The notes: a model not told the origin generated them from the letters alone. Shown: positions 24,812 through 34,133, counted from the stretch's first letter. The stretch: DNA of 64,000 bases from Chryseobacterium ginsenosidimutans (GCF_024807225.1 NZ_JANUCO010000001.1:4154001-4218000); one strand, 5' to 3'. A program made the numbers and translations.

Positions 24812-26806
24812 TTAACCATTGTGACGGATGAATTCGCACTGCTCGATTTTCGAGTTTCCGACGCAGTCTTCCGTCATAGGCGCAGATTCTACAACTACAT
24901 TGTGTGAAGTGATTCCCCAAGCTTTGAAGTCGTCACTGCCAATATATTTAACAAAATTGTAGATATTCATGATAATTTTCTCTTTTACGGTAAGAAGTAT
25001 ATCGTTGATATAGGTGTTATCTATAATTACATACTTCATATCCGGCGGAATATTGTGAGCTCTTAACGATGGATGGCTGCTTCTTGAAGGAATTGTGCCA
25101 TCTGCCATTAAATCTCTTATCACCATATCGAAATAATCATTAATTCTTCTGTCGATCTTAAATCCTAACATGAAATTAATTTTGTAAATCGTTCCCGGAA
25201 GAACCTCATCTACAGTATATTTGAAAGTATAGGGATCTTCCTGATTGGAAATACTTAAGATAAAATAATGATCTGCTCTTTTCGGTTGCTTTTTAATAAT
25301 AGAATAAATAATTTTCGATTCTATCTCATCATTTCTTCTTGCTCTGCTTAAATAAGCCAGGTTCGTTGCATATTTTGGAATGGTTTCATCCAATTTCATA
25401 TCCTTGATGATAGGAATATATTTATCTAGCTTAACAAATTTGATAAATTGTGTTTTGATAGATCTCCCATTATACCAAGCGTACATACAAATCCCGATAA
25501 ATCCTGCTAAGATCACGGTAATCCAACCTCCTTCGAAGAATTTGATAATGTTTGCACTGAAGAAACCTAGTTCGATAGACATATAAACAAGCGCAAAAAC
25601 AAGGATAAGAATTTTATTAACTCTGCGTTTCAGCAACCAGAACAATAATAAAATGGTCGTCATCAACATCGTCACCGTTATAGAAAGCCCATAAGCTGCT
25701 TCCATCTTGCCCGATTCTTTAAAGTGAAGAACCACAATAATACATAAAATAAGCAATCCCCAATTGATTCTCGGGATATACATCTGCCCTTTTACCCCTG
25801 AAGGATAATCGATTTTTTGATTTGGCCAAAGATTCAGTGACATTGCTTCAGAGAAAATAGTGAATGATCCTGTAATCAACGCCTGACTCGCAATAATTGC
25901 AGCTGCCGTTGCCATGATTACTCCGGGAACGATCATCCATTCTTCCATAGTTCCAAAGAAAGGATTGATTGCCGAAAATCCCGGTTTCCCATAATTGGTT
26001 AAAAGCCAAGCACCTTGCCCAAGATAGTTTAAGATCAACATTATTTTAACAAAGACCCAGCTTACTCTGATATTTTTTGCACCGCAGTGACCTAGGTCTG
26101 AATAAAGCGCTTCTGCCCCTGTTGTACAAAGGAAAACAGCACCCAAAATGACAATAGCACTTGGTGAATTTGCAATAAGTTTGTAGGCGTAATAAGGATT
26201 AAATGATCTTAAAATCTCAAGATTCTCACTTAAATGAGACAATCCCAATCCTCCTAAAACAAGAAACCAGATCACCATAACAGGTCCGAAAAACTTACCT
26301 ATAAAACTTGTTCCAAACTGTTGTACTGTAAATATTAAAATTAAAATCCCAATAGTAATAGGAACTACAGGGGTGTGCGGATTATAGATTTCCAGCCCTT
26401 CTATCGCAGACATTACCGTAAGCGAAGGTGTAATTACCCCATCTGCAATAAGCGCTGCTGCGCCGACAATAGCAATGAGATAAAGCCAGCCTTTTTTCAG
26501 ATTTTTAACCAAAGAAAATAAAGCCAAAATCCCTCCTTCTCCTTTGTTATCTGCTCTCAGAGCAATGATTACATATTTTAAGGTTGTTTGAAGAGTCAGA
26601 GTCCAGATAATACAAGAAAGTGCTCCTTCTATGTATTCGTTGAAAGGCATTTTGCTGCCTATTCCTCGTGCATTTACGATTGCTTTCATTACGTAAAGCG
26701 GGGAAGTACCAATATCTCCAAATACAATACCTAAAGATACTAAGACTCCAATGAAAGAAAGCTTTTTGATGTCAAAATGATGACCGCCTTCTGTAACTTC
26801 TGCCAT
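24812..26806 (-). CDS. kup: KUP-type potassium uptake protein
   Basis: A protein of 664 residues with about 12 membrane helices and a soluble C-terminal domain. Family features: GIVFGDIGTSPLYVMKA, GEGGILALFSLVK, LADGVITPSLTVMSAIEGLE, TGAEALYSDLGHCGAKNIRVSWV, QALITGSFTIFSEAM and NWGLLILC. It imports K+ with protons across the inner membrane. TAAATTTG occurs twice on the minus strand upstream (26830-26837 and 26841-26848). Single gene. Confidence 0.95.
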   Translation of the reverse strand: MAEVTEGGHHFDIKKLSFIGVLVSLGIVFGDIGTSPLYVMKAIVNARGIGSKMPFNEYIEGALSCIIWTLTLQTTLKYVIIALRADNKGEGGILALFSLVKNLKKGWLYLIAIVGAAALIADGVITPSLTVMSAIEGLEIYNPHTPVVPITIGILILIFTVQQFGTSFIGKFFGPVMVIWFLVLGGLGLSHLSENLEILRSFNPYYAYKLIANSPSAIVILGAVFLCTTGAEALYSDLGHCGAKNIRVSWVFVKIMLILNYLGQGAWLLTNYGKPGFSAINPFFGTMEEWMIVPGVIMATAAAIIASQALITGSFTIFSEAMSLNLWPNQKIDYPSGVKGQMYIPRINWGLLILCIIVVLHFKESGKMEAAYGLSITVTMLMTTILLLFWLLKRRVNKILILVFALVYMSIELGFFSANIIKFFEGGWITVILAGFIGICMYAWYNGRSIKTQFIKFVKLDKYIPIIKDMKLDETIPKYATNLAYLSRARRNDEIESKIIYSIIKKQPKRADHYFILSISNQEDPYTFKYTVDEVLPGTIYKINFMLGFKIDRRINDYFDMVIRDLMADGTIPSRSSHPSLRAHNIPPDMKYVIIDNTYINDILLTVKEKIIMNIYNFVKYIGSDDFKAWGITSHNVVVESAPMTEDCVGNSKIEQCEFIRHNG

Positions 26807-26886
26807 ATCAGCTAATTTATTTAAGAGCGCAAATTTAAACCAAATTTATAACCCCATGAACTATTATTCATGAATAGAATAAATGA

Positions 26887-26910
26887 AAAAACTTCCTTTC
26901 GGAAGTTTTT
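26887..26910 (-). terminator. Rho-independent terminator of pdhB
   Basis: AAAAACTTCC, loop TTTC, GGAAGTTTTT; symmetrical A and T tails allow use on both strands. Confidence 0.8.
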
Positions 26911-26926
26911 CTCTATAATCATTAAA

Positions 26927-27907
26927 TTACTTAACGTACATCGCTTTTTTGATTTCCTCTTTTACTTTTTCAAGTTTCGGGAACCATTCTGCAAATAAAG
27001 CTGAAGAATAAGGTGCAGGTGCATCAGGAGTAGTAATTCTCTTGATTGGAGCATCCAAATAATCAAATGCTTTTTGCTGTACCATATAGGTAATTTCTGA
27101 AGATACTGAACCAAATGGCCAAGCTTCTTCTAAAATAACCAATCTGTTTGTTTTCTTTACAGACTCTAAAACAGTATCAAAATCCAAAGGACGAACTGTT
27201 CTAAGATCGATAACTTCTACAGAGATACCTTCTTTTTCCATATCTTCAGCCGCCTGAATAGCCAGCTTCATGATCTTTCCAAAAGATACCAAAGTAACAT
27301 CTTTACCTTCTCTCTTGATATCTGCTTTTCCTATTGGCAAGTAATATTCTTCCTCAGGAATTTCCATTTTATCACCATACATCTGCTCAGATTCCATGAA
27401 AATAACAGGATCGTTATCTTGGATAGCTGTTTTCAACAACCCTTTCGCATCGTAAGGATTTGAAGGTACTACAACTTTAAGTCCCGGAACATTTGCGAAC
27501 CAGTTTTCAAAAGCCTGAGAGTGTGTAGCTCCCAACTGTCCTGCTGAAGCAGTAGGTCCTCTGAAAACGATAGGACAATTCCATTGACCACCACTCATCT
27601 GACGGATTTTCGCCGCGTTATTGATAATCTGATCAATACCAACCAATGAGAAATTGAAAGTCATATACTCCACAATTGGTCTGTTACCATTCATTGCAGC
27701 TCCTACAGCAATCCCTGTAAAACCAAGCTCAGCGATTGGTGTATCGATTACTCTCTTGTCACCAAATTCATCCAACATTCCTTTTGAAGCCTTATATGCA
27801 CCATTGTATTCTGCAACTTCCTCCCCCATTAAAAAGATGGATTCGTCTTTACGCATTTCCTCGCTCATTGCCTGTGCAATTACCTCACGAAAAGTATATT
27901 CTGCCAT
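26927..27907 (-). CDS. pdhB: pyruvate dehydrogenase E1 component subunit beta
   Basis: A protein of 326 residues, the length of two-subunit E1 beta. It forms a heterotetramer with E1 alpha and converts pyruvate for acetyl-CoA formation with thiamine diphosphate. Diagnostic motifs: FLMGEEVAEYNGAYKASKG, RVIDTPIAELGFTGIAVGAAMNG, PIVEYMTFNF, FRGPTASAGQLGATHSQ (thiamine pocket), WFANVPGLKVVVPSNPYDAKGLL, VIDLRTVRPLDFDTV and LEEAWPFGSVSSE. The alpha subunit and E2 genes are not in the window. Confidence 0.96.
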   Translation of the reverse strand: MAEYTFREVIAQAMSEEMRKDESIFLMGEEVAEYNGAYKASKGMLDEFGDKRVIDTPIAELGFTGIAVGAAMNGNRPIVEYMTFNFSLVGIDQIINNAAKIRQMSGGQWNCPIVFRGPTASAGQLGATHSQAFENWFANVPGLKVVVPSNPYDAKGLLKTAIQDNDPVIFMESEQMYGDKMEIPEEEYYLPIGKADIKREGKDVTLVSFGKIMKLAIQAAEDMEKEGISVEVIDLRTVRPLDFDTVLESVKKTNRLVILEEAWPFGSVSSEITYMVQQKAFDYLDAPIKRITTPDAPAPYSSALFAEWFPKLEKVKEEIKKAMYVK

Positions 27908-27930
27908 ATTTATTTGAAAAATTTAGAGTA

Positions 27931-27938
27931 CAAAAATA
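27931..27938 (-). promoter_or_regulatory. -7 box of pdhB
   Basis: TATTTTTG on the minus strand, 23 bases before the pdhB start. TTG occurs 22 bases further upstream (as CAA at 27961), a longer than ideal spacer. Confidence 0.5.
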
Positions 27939-27964
27939 GTGTTTTTTTATTATTTATATACAAA

Positions 27965-27994
27965 AACGACATCTCATTTGAATGAAATGCCGTT
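27965..27994 (-). terminator. possible terminator of the DUF2147 gene
   Basis: AACGaCAT and ATGcCGTT with inner TCAT/ATGA pairs and one mismatch; T-rich sequence on the minus side follows only loosely. Confidence 0.45.
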
Positions 27995-28015
27995 TATTAC
28001 TCTTATTTAATATAA

Positions 28016-28432
28016 TTAATTAACTTTTTGCCAAGTCTGCGATCTTCCGATGAAAGATAATCCTATATAACCTCTTACATTCAGGTTGTCTCCGCTTCTT
28101 GTAATGGTACATTTGTACGTTTTACCTGTTTTAGGATCTGTAATCGTTCCTCCGGTGAATTCGTCGCCATCTTTTTTCAAACCTCTGATGATTTCCATCC
28201 CTAAAATTGGTTTGTTTTTTCTGTCGTCTTTACAGTCTACACAATTAGGATTTGCAGGTTTTATCAGCAATTGAGAAATTTTCCCGTAATACTGATCTCC
28301 TTTTTTATAGATTTCTACAATAGATTTTGCCTGTTTGGTTTCGTCGTCTATGGTTTTCCATTTACCTTCTATCTGAGCGAATGACAAAACGCCAAACAAA
28401 GAAAGGACGAATGTTAGTAATAATTTTTTCAT
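28016..28432 (-). CDS. DUF2147 family secreted protein
   Basis: A protein of 138 residues with a signal peptide (MKKLLLTFVLSLFGVLSFAQ). The mature part matches DUF2147: IEGKWKTIDDETKQAKSIVEIYKKGDQYYGKI, NPNCVDCKDDRKNKPILGMEII, FTGGTITDPKTGKTYKC, and LNVRGYIGLSFIGRSQTW. The two Cys of CVDC may form a disulphide or bind metal. The family is a small periplasmic beta-barrel type of unknown function. Confidence 0.9.
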   Translation of the reverse strand: MKKLLLTFVLSLFGVLSFAQIEGKWKTIDDETKQAKSIVEIYKKGDQYYGKISQLLIKPANPNCVDCKDDRKNKPILGMEIIRGLKKDGDEFTGGTITDPKTGKTYKCTITRSGDNLNVRGYIGLSFIGRSQTWQKVN

Positions 28433-28572
28433 ATTCTTTATAGTTTTAATTTCAATAAAATAATTTCGTTGCTTAATTACTGTTAAAAATATAAATTAAT
28501 TTCAAACAAACAAAAAATTTTATTATCCAAGGCATATATAACAATAGATGTACCAACTTTCAGTATTAAACA

Positions 28573-30504
28573 CTAATACATCTTTCTGTTAATCACCCTG
28601 TTCATATAATCCTGATACCACGCTTTTGCGATTTGCTTGCCTTTTTGAGCTTCCTCATTCTCTTTCAATTGAAACATCAGATTTTTTTCTAAGGCTAAAT
28701 CTGATTTATCAAAAATCCCTACAACATCTTTTCCGTCAAAACGATAAATATAATTCCCGATAATAAACTGCTCTATACCACCGTCAGAATTCGCAATAAT
28801 AGGAGCATATTGCTTTTCGCTTACCAGACTTCTTCCCCAGCTTCTGATTTTTTTATTATACCCGATTAAATCTGCCAACGTTGGATAAATATCAATCTGC
28901 TGAGCAAATTCCTGATTTACACCTTTTAAATTATACGCCGGATTCGGAGAATAAAAAATTAAAGGAACAGCAAAACGATTCATAGCTTTTTCATATTCAG
29001 GATAATAAATTTCATTGGTATGATCTCCTGTGAACACGAAAATTGTATTCTTGAACCAAGGTTGTTTTTTTGCCGTTTCAAAATACTTTTTAATAGAATA
29101 ATCGGTGTATTGAATCGGTTCATGCATCTGGTTTTTCCCTTTCTTGAACTTCCCGTTATATTTTTCAGGAATTTTAAACGGATGATGCGAAGAAGCCGTG
29201 AAAACCGTCGTCATAAAAGGCTGCTTTTTTCCTACATTTTTAGCAAAATACTGTAAAAACGGTTCGTCCCAGATCGCCCAGATTCCGTCGAAATCTGCAT
29301 CATTATTATATTCTGTTTTTCCGAAATAATGTTTAAAACCTAAAATATTTCCAAAACCTAAAAATCCCATCGAACCATTCGGAGCACCGTGATAGAAAGA
29401 CGTATCATATCCCATATCATTACAGACCGAAACAAGCGACTGAATTTTCTGGTTCGAGTAAGGTGAACTTGTAAAAGCATCCGTTAAACTCGGAATTCCT
29501 GCCAAAACAGAACTCATTCCGTGGATCGACTGTCTTCCGTTGGCAAAAGTATTCGGGAAAATAAGACTTTCATTCGACAAGCTATCGATAAACGGCGTGT
29601 AAGAAACGTAATCTTTAATATTTTTATCTTTATTAAAAGCTCCGGAATATTCTCTGCTAAAAGATTCTACAATGAAAATAACGATATTCGGTTTGTCGGC
29701 AACTTGTCTGTCGTATTCTTTATAAGGATGAATATTTTCATCAATAAATTTTTCATCAACAAAATGAACTTCCTTAAAACTATTCGTATTTATCGTCCTA
29801 AAAAATGAAAATGTACTGTTCAGAACCATATTTCCCTGAGCCGGAAGTTTCACAAAACGGTTGGCGTCCACCAAATTAATGGGTCTTGTACTGTGCTTGA
29901 AATCTCCACGAATTCCGCCAACTGCTAAAACCGCCGTCGTACAAAGCGTAAGAACAGACCATATAAAATAAGGAATCAGTTTTACAGGCTTATTCTCTGT
30001 AATTTTCACCTTTTTGTAAAGGAAAACCCAAAGCGCCATCAAAACCACAAACCAGATTAAAACAAAAGGATTCTGTGTAAGTGAAGAAGTAAAAACCTTG
30101 AAAATATTGGATTCATGCTGTGCAACCTGAAACGCTGCAGAAGTTAATCTTGTCTGAGAAAATTTGAAATAGACAAAATCCCCAAAATTCATCACATACG
30201 CAATTCCGTTGGTGATAAAATACAGCCAGAAAAGTATTTTTTGGTAGATTTTCTTCGTATTAATAACAATCGGAATGATACTTAATAAGATAAATAGCGC
30301 ATTGACGTATAAAATCGCCGTCGTATCAAATGCAATCCCGTGATAAGAAAGATTGAAATAATCTGATACCGAATCTATTTTTATTAAATCTCTATTAAAA
30401 TACCAGAACAAAAATCTCGCAATCTGATAAAAAAAGTATGCTAAAAAAATCCTGTACAACAATACCAGAACTTCCTGTTTTCTAAATTCTTTAAAAAATT
30501 TCAT
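28573..30504 (-). CDS. LTA synthase-like sulfatase family membrane protein
   Basis: A protein of 643 residues from the ATG at 30504 (MKFFKEFRKQEVLVLLYRIF); the longer frame to 30540 only adds 12 doubtful residues. Five N-terminal membrane helices, then a periplasmic alkaline-phosphatase/sulfatase domain: NIVIFIVESFSREYSG (first metal site), TFANGRQSIHGMSSVLAG (nucleophile region), HPFKIPEKYNGK and FTGDHTNEIYY. Relatives transfer phosphoglycerol or phosphoethanolamine to lipids or glycans; the acceptor here is unknown. It is divergent from pssA. Confidence 0.9.
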   Translation of the reverse strand: MKFFKEFRKQEVLVLLYRIFLAYFFYQIARFLFWYFNRDLIKIDSVSDYFNLSYHGIAFDTTAILYVNALFILLSIIPIVINTKKIYQKILFWLYFITNGIAYVMNFGDFVYFKFSQTRLTSAAFQVAQHESNIFKVFTSSLTQNPFVLIWFVVLMALWVFLYKKVKITENKPVKLIPYFIWSVLTLCTTAVLAVGGIRGDFKHSTRPINLVDANRFVKLPAQGNMVLNSTFSFFRTINTNSFKEVHFVDEKFIDENIHPYKEYDRQVADKPNIVIFIVESFSREYSGAFNKDKNIKDYVSYTPFIDSLSNESLIFPNTFANGRQSIHGMSSVLAGIPSLTDAFTSSPYSNQKIQSLVSVCNDMGYDTSFYHGAPNGSMGFLGFGNILGFKHYFGKTEYNNDADFDGIWAIWDEPFLQYFAKNVGKKQPFMTTVFTASSHHPFKIPEKYNGKFKKGKNQMHEPIQYTDYSIKKYFETAKKQPWFKNTIFVFTGDHTNEIYYPEYEKAMNRFAVPLIFYSPNPAYNLKGVNQEFAQQIDIYPTLADLIGYNKKIRSWGRSLVSEKQYAPIIANSDGGIEQFIIGNYIYRFDGKDVVGIFDKSDLALEKNLMFQLKENEEAQKGKQIAKAWYQDYMNRVINRKMY

Positions 30505-30507
30505 GCG

Positions 30508-30515
30508 CAAATTTA
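30508..30515 (-). promoter_or_regulatory. -7 box directly before the LTA synthase-like gene
   Basis: TAAATTTG on the minus strand ends four bases before the ATG; 19 bases upstream of it lies TTA. Transcription would begin almost at the start codon. Confidence 0.45.
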
Positions 30516-30604
30516 CATCAAATTCATATAAAATTAACATAACAATATAGCAATCTAGAAATGTAACAATAATGGGTACATTCTTAAATTGGCATCTCGT
30601 TCAA

Positions 30605-30634
30605 TTGATATATTGATATATTATTTTAATTTTG
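30605..30634 (+). promoter_or_regulatory. promoter of pssA
   Basis: TTG (30605-30607), exactly 19 bases, TAATTTTG (30627-30634), ending five bases before ATG 30640. The predicted transcript is leaderless or nearly so. Confidence 0.65.
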
Positions 30635-30639
30635 CAGTT

Positions 30640-31353
30640 ATGAATTTTATTAAAAATAATCTTGCCAATGCCATTACCTTAGGAAACCTGTTTTCCGGTT
30701 GTGTAGGTGCGATTCATCTTATTTTGGGTGATTATCAAACGACTGCGATCTGTATTATTCTTTCTTTGATTTTAGACTTTTTTGATGGTTTTGTAGCAAG
30801 AGCTTTGAAGGCAAATTCTAATTTGGGGGTTCAGTTGGATTCTTTGGCGGATATGGTGAGTTTCGGATTGCTTCCGGGATTGACGCTGTATGCAGCTTTA
30901 GAACCTTTTGGAAAAATGTTTTTAGGGACAGAATTACCTTTTGAAATAAAATATTTAGGACTTTTTGTTACGCTTTTCTCTTGTTTAAGATTGGCTATTT
31001 TCAATTTGGATGAAGATCAAAAATATTATTTCAAAGGATTGAATACGCCATCAAATACCATTTTAATTTTCGGATTATATTACGCCTTTAAAGAAAATCA
31101 GAGTTTTGAATTTTTGATGAATAATGAAGTCTTATTGATTATTTTAACCCTTCTTTGCTCTTGGCTTTTAATCAGTCCAATAAAAATGATTGCGATGAAA
31201 TTCAAATCGATGAAATTGCAGGACAATTATCCGAAACTGGCTTTATTAATTGGTTCAGTCATTATTTTAATTATCTTTAAAACGGTCGGAATTCCGATGG
31301 TGATTATTTATTATATTTTAATCTCAATTATTTTTCAGAAACAGTTAAATTAG
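30640..31353 (+). CDS. pssA: CDP-diacylglycerol--serine O-phosphatidyltransferase
   Basis: A protein of 237 residues from ATG 30640 (MNFIKNNLANAITLGNLFSG); the longer frame from 30589 covers the promoter. The CDP-alcohol phosphotransferase signature DG-x2-AR-x8-G-x3-D-x3-D is present as LDFFDGFVARALKANSNLGVQ and then LDSLADMVSFG. About seven membrane helices. It makes phosphatidylserine, the precursor of phosphatidylethanolamine, in the inner membrane. Position just after a leaderless-type promoter. Confidence 0.93.
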   Translation: MNFIKNNLANAITLGNLFSGCVGAIHLILGDYQTTAICIILSLILDFFDGFVARALKANSNLGVQLDSLADMVSFGLLPGLTLYAALEPFGKMFLGTELPFEIKYLGLFVTLFSCLRLAIFNLDEDQKYYFKGLNTPSNTILIFGLYYAFKENQSFEFLMNNEVLLIILTLLCSWLLISPIKMIAMKFKSMKLQDNYPKLALLIGSVIILIIFKTVGIPMVIIYYILISIIFQKQLN

Positions 31354-31408
31354 ATTTTATACTCTAAAATAACTCACAATTTATTAACACATTTTCAAAT
31401 TATCAGCA

Positions 31409-32174
31409 ATGAATTTAAAATTATATAAGCCACTTTGTATTTTTGATTTAGAAACAACAGGAACCAACATTGGAAAAGACAGAATCGTAGAAATCTGTAT
31501 CTTAAAAGTAAATCCTGATGCTTCAAGAGAAAGCAAAACATGGAAAGTAAATCCGGAAATGGCGATCCCGAAAGAATGCAGCGAGATCCACGGAATCTAT
31601 GATGAAGACGTAAAAGATGCTCCGACTTTCAGAGAAATTGCTTCAAAAGTGGTTGAAATGATTACCGGTGCAGATTTGGGAGGTTTTAATTCTAATCGAT
31701 TTGATGTCCCTTTATTGGCTGAAGAATTGCTTCGTGCAGATTTCGATTTTGATTTAAGTAAGTTTAAATTAGTCGATGCACAGACGATTTTCTTCAAGAA
31801 AGAACCGAGAAATTTAGGTGCGGCTTATCAATTCTACTGCGATAAAACGTTGGAAAATGCACATTCTGCAGAAGCCGATGTAATGGCAACTTTTGAAGTT
31901 CTGGACGCGCAGGTTGGAAGATATGAAGATGTTCCGAATGAGGTTGCAGAAACTGAGTGCTTTTTCTACTCAAAACAAGTTTGCGGATCTTGCAGGAATG
32001 ATTCATTTTAACGAAAGCGGACACGAAATTTTTGCTTTCGGAAAATATAAAGGACAAAAAGTGAAAGACGTTTTCCAGAAAGATCTGGGATATTACGGAT
32101 GGCTTCAAAGCGCTGACTTTCCGTTATATACAAAGAAGGTTTTCACAAAAATTCAATTATCAAGTAAATTTTAA
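31409..32174 (+). pseudogene. 3'-5' exonuclease (DnaQ-like), frameshifted
   Basis: The first frame (31409-32011) holds the catalytic domain: CIFDLETTGTNIGKDRIVEI (DEDDh first motif), GGFNSNRFDVPLL, and NAHSAEADVMATFEVL. The continuation (KLSAFSTQNKFADLAGMIHF and on to KVFTKIQLSSKF) lies one base later and ends at 32174. Removing one A of GAAAC at 31949-31953 restores VAELSAFSTQ, giving about 254 residues. The C-terminal part (EIFAFGKYKGQKVKDVF) is typical of the Bacteroidota subfamily. It likely proofreads or degrades DNA 3' ends. The DUF2007 gene follows 3 bases later. Confidence 0.9.
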
Positions 32175-32177
32175 CAT

Positions 32178-32579
32178 ATGAGCGAGCTGGTTAAATTTAA
32201 ATTTTACGAAACGGCTCTCAAAGCCAACCGAGACAAACAGATATTAGCAGAAAGCGGAATCAACAGCTTTATTGCCAATGAACAGCTAATCCAGACCGAT
32301 TGGTTGCTTTCTCAGGCTGTAGGCGGAATTCAGCTGCAGGTTTTTGAAGAAGATCTGGAAAAAGCGAATCAGGTTTTACAGGATTACAAAGAAAACGAAG
32401 AATTTTCGTTGGAAGTAGAACATACGATTGAAAATCCGGAATTTGATTTTGTATGCCCGAAATGTGGTTCCAATCATATTTACAGAGACGACAGCGCAAC
32501 GAGCTTTTTTGGAATTTCGATTCTGACGAGCCATAAGTTTGTTTGCTATTATTGCGGGAATGAGTTTACGCATGAATAA
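32178..32579 (+). CDS. DUF2007 domain / zinc-ribbon protein
   Basis: A protein of 133 residues. The N-terminal part is a DUF2007 (putative signal transducing) domain: VKFKFYETALKANRDKQILAESGINSF, then SQAVGGIQLQVFEEDLEKANQVLQDY. The C-terminal part is a zinc ribbon with CPKCGSNHIYRDD and CYYCGNEF. Role unknown. It lies 3 bases after the exonuclease gene and is probably in the same operon. Confidence 0.88.
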   Translation: MSELVKFKFYETALKANRDKQILAESGINSFIANEQLIQTDWLLSQAVGGIQLQVFEEDLEKANQVLQDYKENEEFSLEVEHTIENPEFDFVCPKCGSNHIYRDDSATSFFGISILTSHKFVCYYCGNEFTHE

Positions 32580-32587
32580 ACTTTGAC

Positions 32588-32627
32588 AGATGCTTCGAGA
32601 ACCTCAGCATGACATCGCTAATACTAA
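32588..32627. repeat. interspersed repeat family A, intergenic copy
   Basis: AGATGCTTCGAGAACCTCAG then CATGACATCGCTAATACTAA; 35 of 40 bases equal 45544-45583, and the core equals the unit inside the M3 gene. Confidence 0.75.
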
Positions 32628-32640
32628 ATGTTATTTTGAT

Positions 32641-32673
32641 CATTCTGAACGGAACGAAGTGAACTGAAGAGTC
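32641..32673. repeat. short repeat CATTCTGAACGGAACGAAG-type
   Basis: CATTCTGAACGGAACGAAGT followed by GAACTGAAGAGTC. It is of the short GA-rich type often found between genes in Flavobacteriia. Only one copy is seen here, so the family call rests on general knowledge. Confidence 0.5.
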
Positions 32674-32676
32674 TAT

Positions 32677-32757
32677 TTTAAACGCAAAGGTTGCAAAGTT
32701 TTTTTGAAATTATTGTGAATATTTTCCGGTCGCAAAGGCGTTTCACTCAGCGAAGGC
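32677..32757. repeat. interspersed repeat family C, copy 1
   Basis: Starts TTTTAAACGCAAAGG and ends GGTCGCAAAGGCGTTTCACTC, then AGCGAAGG. The constant ends match 56307-56386 and 61490-61570; the middle is variable. Confidence 0.75.
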
Positions 32758-32777
32758 TTTATAAATTAAAGCTTGTA

Positions 32778-32842
32778 ACGTGAGAATCCCCCTCCTCTAA
32801 AAGGGTGGTGAAATTTTAAAAGAATTTTTGACGGGGTGGTTA
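32778..32842. repeat. C/G-rich repeat with AAATTTTAAAAGAATTTTTGACGG core
   Basis: A short dyad (CCCCCTCCTCT and AAAGGGTGG) is followed by GAAATTTTAAAAGAATTTTTG and ACGGGGTGGTT. Base composition is unlike the surrounding AT-rich DNA. Only one copy in the window. Confidence 0.45.
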
Positions 32843-32859
32843 TAAACGTACCGATTTTC

Positions 32860-32937
32860 TTAGCCCCGATTGCAGCGACATCCTTTTGTGTAGCGCAGCG
32901 AAACAAAAGATATAGCGGAAAGCGGGAAATAGCTCCT
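32860..32937. repeat. structured repeat family D, copy 1 (possible Flavo-1-like RNA)
   Basis: Constant 5' part TAGCCCCGATTGCAGCGAC, variable stem CTTTTGT ... ACAAAAG, constant 3' part ATATAGCGGAAAGCGGGAAA then TAGCTCC. The same layout occurs at 54137-54232 and, weaker, at 62642-62745. Together with its neighbours it fills the 419-base gap 32580-32998, which holds no protein gene. Confidence 0.7.
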
Positions 32938-32998
32938 AAAAATAAATCATAAAATAATTGTGAGATTGCTTCTCGCAAAGACATAAATAAAAAGCATT

Positions 32999-33604
32999 AT
33001 GAAAATAATCTGCATAGGAAGAAATTACAGCGAACACGCAAAAGAATTGGGAAACGAAATCCCTGAAAAACCTGTGATTTTTATGAAGCCGGATACAGCG
33101 GTTTTGAAAGGAAATGATTTCTATATTCCGGAATTTTCGGAGGATGTTCATTATGAACTGGAAGTGGTGGTGAAAATTTCAAAAGGCGGAAAATATATCC
33201 AAAAAGAAACGGCATCTAAACATTACGAAGAAATAGGTCTGGGAATCGATTTTACGGCACGTGATCTTCAAAGTGAACTGAAGTCTAAAGGTCTTCCGTG
33301 GGAGCTCGCAAAAGGCTTTGACGGATCTGCGGTAGTGGGAAATTTCTTCAAAAAAGAGAATTATAATTTGGAGTCTCTAAACTTTTCATTATTAAAAAAT
33401 AAAGAGAAGGTTCAGGATGGAAATACGAAAGACCTGATCTTCACGATTGAAGATATTATCGCTTTTGTTTCGCAATATTTTACGTTGAGAGTAGGTGATC
33501 TTATTTTCACAGGAACTCCAAAAGGGGTAGGAAAAGTGGAAGAAAATGATATTCTTGAAGCTTATCTTGAAGAGGAAAAAATTCTTGATATCCGAATATT
33601 ATAA
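32999..33604 (+). CDS. fumarylacetoacetate hydrolase family protein
   Basis: A protein of 201 residues. The FAH core is present: MKIICIGRNYSEHAKELGNE, KPVIFMKPDTAVLKG, the metal ligands in HYELEVVVKISKGG, GLGIDFTARDLQSELKSKG, and GDLIFTGTPKGVGKVEEND. Small members of this family act as acylpyruvase or oxaloacetate decarboxylase; the substrate cannot be fixed from sequence. The gene stands after the repeat-rich gap and before a universal stress gene. Confidence 0.92.
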   Translation: MKIICIGRNYSEHAKELGNEIPEKPVIFMKPDTAVLKGNDFYIPEFSEDVHYELEVVVKISKGGKYIQKETASKHYEEIGLGIDFTARDLQSELKSKGLPWELAKGFDGSAVVGNFFKKENYNLESLNFSLLKNKEKVQDGNTKDLIFTIEDIIAFVSQYFTLRVGDLIFTGTPKGVGKVEENDILEAYLEEEKILDIRIL

Positions 33605-33663
33605 GTAATTTAACATAGCTTTTGGCATAATTTTCCTATCTTTAGTAAACAAAGTTAAAGGTT

Positions 33664-34101
33664 ATGATAAATATTGTATTACCCGTAGATTTTGGGGACA
33701 AAACAGAGCATCTTGTAGAAGGAGCGGTAAAATTTGCGAAACAAGTAAACGGTAAAATTTTCCTCATCCATGTTGCACCATCCGACATCGGTTTTGCAAT
33801 CGGTGATATGGGATTTCAGTATTTTCCGGAAGTTGAAGAGAACGAGATAAGAGAAGAATTGATTCAGCTCAATAGAATCGAACAAAGAATTCTTGCTCAT
33901 GATATAAATTGCGAGCATCTTCTGAAACAAGGTATTGCCAAAGATATCATTTTGGATTATGCCAAAACCAATAATGCAGATTTCATCGTGATGGGTTCAC
34001 ACGGAAGAAGCGGAATCTATGATGTTTTCGTGGGAAGTCTAACGAAAGGAATCACTAAAGATTCCAATATTCCGGTTTTGGTGCTTCCGATTCACGACTA
34101 A
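33664..34101 (+). CDS. universal stress protein
   Basis: A protein of 145 residues forming one UspA domain. It starts INIVLPVDFGDKTEHLVEGA and ends with the ATP-binding pattern GSHGRSGIYDVFVGSLTKGI followed by PVLVLP (G-x2-G-x9-G-S). It should therefore be an ATP-binding member. Role in stress or dormancy is inferred from the family. A bidirectional terminator follows. Confidence 0.93.
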   Translation: MINIVLPVDFGDKTEHLVEGAVKFAKQVNGKIFLIHVAPSDIGFAIGDMGFQYFPEVEENEIREELIQLNRIEQRILAHDINCEHLLKQGIAKDIILDYAKTNNADFIVMGSHGRSGIYDVFVGSLTKGITKDSNIPVLVLPIHD

Positions 34102-34133
34102 GAATAAAGAAAATCAAATTTTAATCGTTAATA

